A stretch of DNA of 64,000 bases. It comes from Ctena decussata. Taxonomy: Eukaryota > Mollusca > Bivalvia > Lucinida > Lucinidae. The translations under genes were made by a program, and so were the position numbers. The notes under the pieces are model-generated. The model saw only the letters and a list, made by a program, of their open reading frames with translations. It ran no database searches and was not told where the DNA came from. The stretch covers positions 35,022,993 to 35,086,992 of the forward strand of contig OZ022499.1 of NCBI GenBank assembly GCA_963989385.1. The letters are read 5' to 3'. Each line of letters opens with the position of its first letter. Position 1 is the stretch's first letter. This document shows, in pieces, positions 58,141 to 64,000 of this stretch.

Positions 58141-60720
58141 GTTTCCGGGCTATTTGATTTGGAAAGTTGCCTGGCAGCCATTTCCATGGTAAGATACAGA
58201 ATGTTATGACATATCACAGTTGTCAACACCCCTCTCCTCCCACTCCCTCCAACCCCCACCCATCCTTCTCTATAAACAATAAAATATGTACCACACAAAG
58301 ATGTCTCTGTGAACATAGTTATTCTACAAGTGGCAGTGCCTTAAAAGTAGGCGCCATCTTACTTAAGGAACTAGGCGGGGCATCCGTTTCCAATTGACAC
58401 ATTTCTAGTTATTTTAGTTATGTCCCTTATCAGAACTTATAAAGAATATTTGTTAGCAAGATATCTTAAAAAGTGTTTGAGCTATGGCCTTGATATTTAG
58501 AACACTGATGAGATATGAGGAGTAAATTACCTGATAAACGTTTTAATAAATTCCGTAAAATTTTTATGGAGTAATGGCCCTTGTTTGAATTGGGCTTTTT
58601 TCCAAATTCTGAATTGTTTGATATAGGAAACTGATTTTTGGTAAAATAGTAGTTATTGATGAATTTAATATTTCAGTAAAGATTAGGTAACGCCTTTTCA
58701 TGTTAGAGTTTGACATCTTAAGTGGCAAACATACGGTTAGGGGCATGGTGTTTCATAAACACAATTTCTAGTAATTGCACATACGCCATGATGATCTAAC
58801 AGTTAAAATAAACATATTGCGACATTGCTATTAAGTATCGTTTTTGGGGGTGAGGGTGAGGGTGAGGTTGGGCCTGTAAAATCGATTTAAGCCCCCCAGT
58901 AATTCATTACTGACCGTTCCAAGGCGGTAGTTCTGTTGTAGTTCTCTGTTGCCTGTTTTTGGTGTCAGAGTTTCTGTGATGTTTTACCTTATGTATGTTC
59001 TTATTATTTTTGGTTCGGTTTGGGTTGCTGAGTGGCCACCTTTTGGGAACAAGCTGCTCACTCGGTTGGCCATATGTTCTCTGTATCTTGATTATTTGTA
59101 ATCTTAGTTGTTTCCAACTATGGTTTGAGGGCTGGATTTGGATTTTGATTGTTTCAGTTCCTGGTCTTTGCATACTTTTTACTTTTATTGATGTGATGCC
59201 CTAAACACCAAATGGGAAAGGAAAGAAATAAAAAGACGGCACACAAAGCAAAAACTAGACTCCTGCTAGTTTGAATGACAAAATCGTTTATATTTTTTCT
59301 TTTTGAATGTTCTGTACAAATGCCTAAATACACTTCATAGCTATTGGTAACCCCTACAATGCCCGCATATGAATACTGTTGCAGAGAAAATGACACCATT
59401 TTGGGGGGCTTGCAACTGATCACTGTCAGCTCCAACTGATTACCTGCCAGCCGTTAAGAGTTCTGCTATTCTTTGCAAATGGGCACTGGTATTTTAACAG
59501 TAAAACTTTCGAGCTTTTTATTAATGCAGCCATAGTTTCGCATTCATACTGCTCAGTGACTGGATGGTTTCTGAGGTTTCGAATAAATTTATTTTTTACT
59601 TTCCTGACATCTCACTTAAAGAATGAAAAGTATCCTACATATCAAACGGCGAAACGAATTTATAACCCAAAGCCTACCCCCAGACGTCAGCATTTTGCCC
59701 CGGACCAAAAGTGCGAATCTGCGAACGACAACCTCAAATCATAGATATTCTGTTCATGCTAGGGAGAATTAGGTTTAGATCAAGTAGTAATTTAGCATAT
59801 TTCTGAACACTTGTTTCAGATTTCAGTAATCTTATGGAAGAATACATAAGTTAAATGTTGAAAGGCGAAGAACAGAAATTATTTAACAATCGTTTTATTA
59901 CACCAGCTCATGATAGGTGGTTTTAGTTAAAATAGCTTTCAGTGCTGTTTACTCGAATATTCTATAAACAGGTACAACGGTACAATTTGATAATGTTACA
60001 CAATCTTCACCTGTGAAAAGCTATCTGTAAAACAAGTATACATGGGAAAATCGGGTATCAGCCAGCAGTGTTAGCCGAGGGATTCACGCTCTGTGCTCCT
60101 AATTCGTAGGTTGTGAGTTCAATCATGAATCAGATGGAGGAGCTGTAGTTGTTTGATTATATCAAGTCCTCATTATATCTTCATTACTACGATCAGCCAA
60201 CTTTACCGAAAAATACTGCCTCCATTGCATGAACAAATTTATTTTTCTACTTGCGTGTAGCACTACATCTACATGACAAGGGATTGATCCTTGGTATGCA
60301 GTGGCTGATCTTCGTCTTTCCTGTTCGCACACGTCCCGATATGTCTTTCGCATGCGATGCTGTCATATTCAGTGAGCTACAATAATTGTAACTTAGGTAT
60401 TTACATTTGTTTTTAGCTCGTGATACTTATTCACCTAGAAGTAACATGAAGTCAATCAGTGTATCTGGATGTACCATTGCACCAAGTATATTAGCAGTCA
60501 ATGAAATAGTTATAGACATAGTGGCTTAAATAATTGAAAGATAGGTCACACTGATCCCAGTTAGTATGAGGTCACTCACAGGGTCAGCCCACACTCATAA
60601 CCCGAGTATAATGCAAACCCACGTAAAAGCGTTAGAAATATGGTCGAAAATCATAGGGCCATGAACTATAGGACACACTGACCTGCAACGAGTATGAGGT
60701 CACTCACACAGTGTCAGCCT
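58141..60720. other. Intergenic DNA with dispersed repeats
   Basis: A repeat related to 31390-31460 and 63200-63290 lies at about 58880-59170 in the minus orientation (CCAGTAATTCATTACTGACC then TTCCAAGGCGG). A weak tRNA-like segment is at about 60062-60125 (GGTTGTGAGTTCAATC). No gene was recognised; the 88-codon minus frame at 58907-59173 belongs to the repeat. Confidence 0.5.
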
Positions 60721-60724
60721 AAAC

Positions 60725-62485
60725 CATGAACCAAGAACTTCCCCAGACCTCTCTATGGAGCATTTTTGAAGACTCTAGCCCTTGTGATAACTTGGAAACT
60801 GAGCTAAACCCACAAGGTGAATATTTTTCTATGTTCAATTAACCCTAAAATATAGTCAATTGCCTTATATGCATCACTGCTTTAACTAGATCTTCTCCAG
60901 ATGTATTTGTGGAACAAGTAAAAAGACCCTAGCCATTGCGGTTTCTTAGAAACTGCGCTAAACGCAACATATATTTTTTCTATGTTCAATCAACCTTGAC
61001 ATATAGGTCAAGCCCTGACATGCATCGCTGCTTTCATTAGATCTTCTTCAGCAGCCGTATCTGCGGAGTACTTTTATAGACTTTAGCCCTTGCGCTTACT
61101 AAGAAACTAAGCTAGATGCACTAGGTGAATACTTTTACTATGTTCAAGTTTGTCTATGTTCAATCAACCAAAAATAAAGTTTGTGGCAAAAAATGCATTA
61201 ACGCATTCAGTAGATCTTCCCAAGACCTATCTATGGAACAATTTGAAGGCCCTAGCCCTTGCGGTTACTTGGACACTGAGCTGACGCAATAGTGAGTATT
61301 TATATATGTTCGATCACCCGTGAAATATAGGTCATGGCCAGATATGCATGACTGATATCAGTAGATCTTCCCCAAACCTATCTTTGGGGCAAGTTTGAAG
61401 ACTTTGGCCCTTGCGGTTTCTTCGAAACTGAGCTAATCGCAACAGGTGTTTATTTTTCTCTATGTTCAGTCAACCGTAAAATATAGGTCATGGCCCGATA
61501 TGCATGACTTCTTTCAGTAGATCTTCCCAGACGGTATCTATGGAGCAGGTTTGGAGACTTTAGACCTTGCTGTTTCTTAGAGACTGAACTAATCGCATCA
61601 GGTGAATATTTTTGTCTATGTTCAATCAACCGTGTATTCTAGACCATGGCCCAATATGCATGACTTCTTACAGTAGATCTTTACCAGACGTATATATGGA
61701 GCAAGTTTGATGACTCAAGCTTTTCCGGTTACGTAGAAACTGAGCTAAACGCTACAGGTTGAAGGTTTTTCTATGTTCAATTTACCGTTCAATATAGGCC
61801 ATTACCAGATATGCATCACTGTTTTCAGTTGCTCTTCCCAAGATGTATCTTAACAGCAAGATTGAAGTTTCCAGCCGTATCTATGGCGCAAATTCGAAGA
61901 CTCTAGACCTTATGGTTACTTAGAAACTGAGCAAAACGCAACAGGTGAATAGTTTTACTCTGTTCAATCAACCGTAAAGTATTGGTCATTACCCGATATG
62001 CATCGCTGATTTCAGTAGATCTTCCCCAGACGTATCTATGGAACAAGATCATGGTGACTTAGAAACAGAGCTTGTTTTTTCCATGTTCCATTTACCGTTT
62101 AATATATGCCATTACCAGATATGCATTGCTGTTTTCAGTTGCTCTTCCCAAGATGTATCTAAAGAGAAAGATTGAAGATTCCAGCCCTTGTGGTTACTTA
62201 GGCACTGAGCTGACCACAACGGGTGAATATTTTCTTTCTATGTTCAATCAACAGTGAGATATTTTTGGAAGATCTTCCACAGCCGTACCTATGGCGCAAA
62301 TTCGAAGACTCCAGCCCTTATGGTTACTTAGAAACTGAACTAAACGCAACAGGTGAATAGTTTTACTCTGTTCAATCAACCATAAAGTCACGACCCGATA
62401 TGCATAGCTGATTTCAGTAGATCTTCCCCAGACGTATCTATGGAACAAGATCGTGGTGACTTAGAAACAGAGCTCAACGCAACAG
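60725..62485. repeat. ~150 bp tandem array, about eleven units
   Basis: Units share AGATCTTCCCCAGACGTATC then TATGGANCAAG, GACTCTAGCCCTTGCGGTTAC, AGAAACTGAGCTAAACGCAA, CAGGTGAATATTTTTCTATG, TTCAATCAACCGTAAAATAT and GATATGCATGACTG. Some units are fused or shortened (around 61860-62060 and 62270). The array ends just before the intron remnant of pseudogene C. Confidence 0.88.
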
Positions 62486-62859
62486 GTGAAAATTTGTAAA
62501 ATGGCGCTCGCGCACGCGCACCCGGATGCATACGAATGGTATTGCATAAGCACTTCTTTGTTTCGCAAAGTCATGCTAAAAATGAAAAGTTTGTTACTAC
62601 GCTTTTTCAAAAGAATTTCCTTTAGATATGTTTCATTTTAGGGTAGCAATATTTCTTCGGTATCTGCATTTTGAATTTATATCTCTCAGTCGGCTATTCT
62701 AGAACCTGTTTATAGTATCAGGACTCTGTTGATGGAGGAAAGCTACTCACCAGTAAATTGTTGTCAAAGGCCTCTCGCAAAGCTAAGCTTATGTCAATTC
62801 GTTAAGAGTCCTATGGAAGACAGTCTACTGTGTTTAAGCGGTACAATTGTTGCAGTTCT

Positions 62860-63600
62860 TCTTTATGAAAATTTTAAGAGTAACTACACTTCAGGAGCTG
62901 ACTGAATCAGATCCCAAACCCTACCCCCAACATCAACGGGAAAGATTGACAAAGACATCCCAACAAACAATAAATTACAAGCGATAAGCCGAGTCAGCAG
63001 CTCTTTCCCAAATAGGTGGCAACTCAGCTATCTTTATTGAACTAAATAATTTAGACCAACAGAAGGGTTACAACAGACTAAGCAAATTATACGAAAAACA
63101 TTTAACAATTTTTTACCTATTTTCCATCCTTATTACAGAAGTGTTAAAATGAGAACACAATAAATTAAACAGCACCGAACATAAAACAAATGCGCCGCAA
63201 CGAAAGTACTGCCTTGGGACGGTCAGTAATAACTACTGGGGGGGGGGGGGGGGGGGGGGGGGGGGGAGGGGCGTTGAAGACTGACTTTGTCTCTCATTGA
63301 TTTTTGTTTTGTTCTCTTTAGACGATTTTTTCTCACTTGTCTTCTTTCAATATCTCCGCGGACTGTGTGCATTGTATTTGTCGGCCTTCCTAGATATATA
63401 CATTTGTATAAATATAATACCTTCTAAGAGCAGCTGTTTCAACAGTTCGTCAACCGCTTTCTAACAAGCGTTCACCAATTCCCTTAATTATATCTAGGTG
63501 TCGTTTGAATGATATGGTTGCAAACCAAATCGCTATGAATCGATGAAGTCAAATGACGTCATATGCACAGACTAATGAAATTAGATAGCCATTAATGTTA
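62860..63600. other. Repeat-filled gap inside pseudogene C
   Basis: The CTGCCTTGGGACGGTCAGTA sequence near 63212 belongs to the dispersed repeat also seen at about 31410 and, inverted, 58905. The rest has no recognisable exon. Confidence 0.5.
63239..63266. repeat. Poly-G run (28 bp)
   Basis: Twenty-eight consecutive G followed by AGGGGCG. It sits at the variable G-run position of a dispersed repeat. Such runs are prone to length errors in sequencing. Confidence 0.9.
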
Positions 63601-63837
63601 ATTGGAATAGGTTTATTTGAAGTTAAATTTCAGCCTCACCTGGAAACAAAAGAATATCTAAGTTCAGAACAAGATCAAACAAGCTATTGTTTTATAATAT
63701 TCACAAAACCAATATGTTTTCAGCACTGTCTTAGATGGGATAAAAGTCGATGCGCTAACGGCCTATGTGTGTATGGCGGTTTTAATCCAACTGGTATTGA
63801 AAGCTACACACAATCTGTCATAGCCTTTAGGTATTTA

Positions 63838-64000
63838 GGAGCGGCTGTAGCGTAGTGGATAACACTCCGGACTACCAACCCAGGGGTCGCAATTCGATCT
63901 CCCGCTTCTCCGGTCTTTCGGATGAGCCTTTAAACCGAGGTCCCGTCTCCATATGACCTCGTTGTTGGTGGGACGTTAAACCCGAGTTCACTCACTCACT
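63838..64000 (+). mobile_element. tRNA-derived SINE, cut by the window edge
   Basis: The head GGAGCGGCTGTAGCGTAGTG gives an A-box-like segment, and GTCGCAATTCGATCTCCCGC is a variant B-box. The body TCTTTCGGATGAGCC...GGACGTTAAACCCGAG and a (TCAC)n tail follow. It directly abuts the donor site of pseudogene exon 3. Confidence 0.7.

Larger units (their letters stand above)
62628..63830 (+). pseudogene. Methyltransferase pseudogene, copy C (intron 1 remnant + exon 3)
   Basis: 62628-62850 aligns with the shared intron-1 block of copies A and B (TTCTTCGGTATCTGC, AGTCGGCTATTCTAGAACCTG, TCAGGACTCTGTTG). 63634-63830 aligns with exon 3 and keeps both splice sites (AATTTCAG before, TAG|GTATTT after), but it is 197 instead of 198 nt. 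A CAA codon of exon 3 is TAA here and a second in-frame stop follows, then a frameshift; downstream LDGIKVDALTAYVCMAV is still legible. Exons 1 and 2 are not found; a G-run repeat occupies where exon 2 should be. Exon 4 would lie beyond the window if it exists. Confidence 0.85.

Noticed and set aside
58907..59173. 88-codon minus-strand frame rich in N, K, Q and T
   Set aside because: It lies in a dispersed repeat with relatives at about 31410 and 63210; no domain or start context supports a gene.
60725..62485. CRISPR-like repeat array
   Set aside because: Units are ~150 bp with no short identical repeat and unique spacers; the genome is clearly animal. It is an ordinary degenerate tandem array.

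Overview
The window is nuclear DNA of an invertebrate animal, very probably a heterodont (clam-like) bivalve. Coding exons are short, have canonical GT/AG introns, and sit in AT-rich DNA crowded with small inverted-repeat transposons, tRNA-derived SINEs and tandem arrays. The closest resemblance I recall for the commonest repeat family (termini TGAGCCGCGACACGAC...GTGTCGCGGCTCA) is to venerid clam repeats; that species-level hint is inference.

Three host genes are supported, all on the + strand. (1) A three-exon flavin monooxygenase (2211-20208, 453 aa) resembles bacterial-type trimethylamine monooxygenase; its 13.5 kb second intron is full of repeats. (2) and (3) are two complete four-exon NNMT/PNMT/TEMT-family small-molecule N-methyltransferases (36850-40763 and 52043-57163). 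Each is 258 aa, with identical exon lengths (139/202/198/238 nt) and about 84% protein identity by hand count. A third, dead copy survives as intron-1 sequence near 62.6-62.85 kb and a broken exon 3 at 63634-63830. The locus is therefore an N-oxygenase next to an expanding N-methyltransferase cluster. A joint role in methylamine, pyridine-betaine or xenobiotic metabolism is possible but is inference.

The rest is mobile DNA. An intact 1182-codon non-LTR retrotransposon ORF (44622-48170, minus) has endonuclease, reverse transcriptase and a C-terminal CCHC knuckle, with a 2A-like GDVEVNPGP motif after a hydrophobic N-terminus. It lies between two ~370 bp inverted repeats (43386-50045) that look like the ends of a separate DNA transposon. 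A decayed RTE-like retrotransposon occupies about 25.6-27.15 kb. DNA transposon derivatives include a 4.05 kb element (10932-14976) whose short terminal inverted repeats enclose two interleaved satellite-like arrays, a pair of ~908 bp TA-flanked mariner-like elements in opposite orientation (3.6 and 24.6 kb), and a 1355 bp near-complete palindrome with mariner-like ends (33763-35117). There are six full and two partial copies of a ~235 bp foldback element and several smaller foldbacks.

Layout: 1-2.2 kb intergenic; 2.2-20.2 kb FMO gene; 20.2-33.7 kb intergenic with RTE relic; 33.8-36.1 kb palindromic elements; 36.8-40.8 kb methyltransferase A; 41-50 kb nested transposons and LINE; 50.7-51.6 kb tandem array; 52.0-57.2 kb methyltransferase B; 57.2-62.5 kb tandem arrays; 62.6-63.8 kb pseudogene C; 63.84 kb to the end, a SINE cut by the window edge. 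I saw no prokaryotic, CRISPR or organellar sequence. No operon-like or defence system is apparent.
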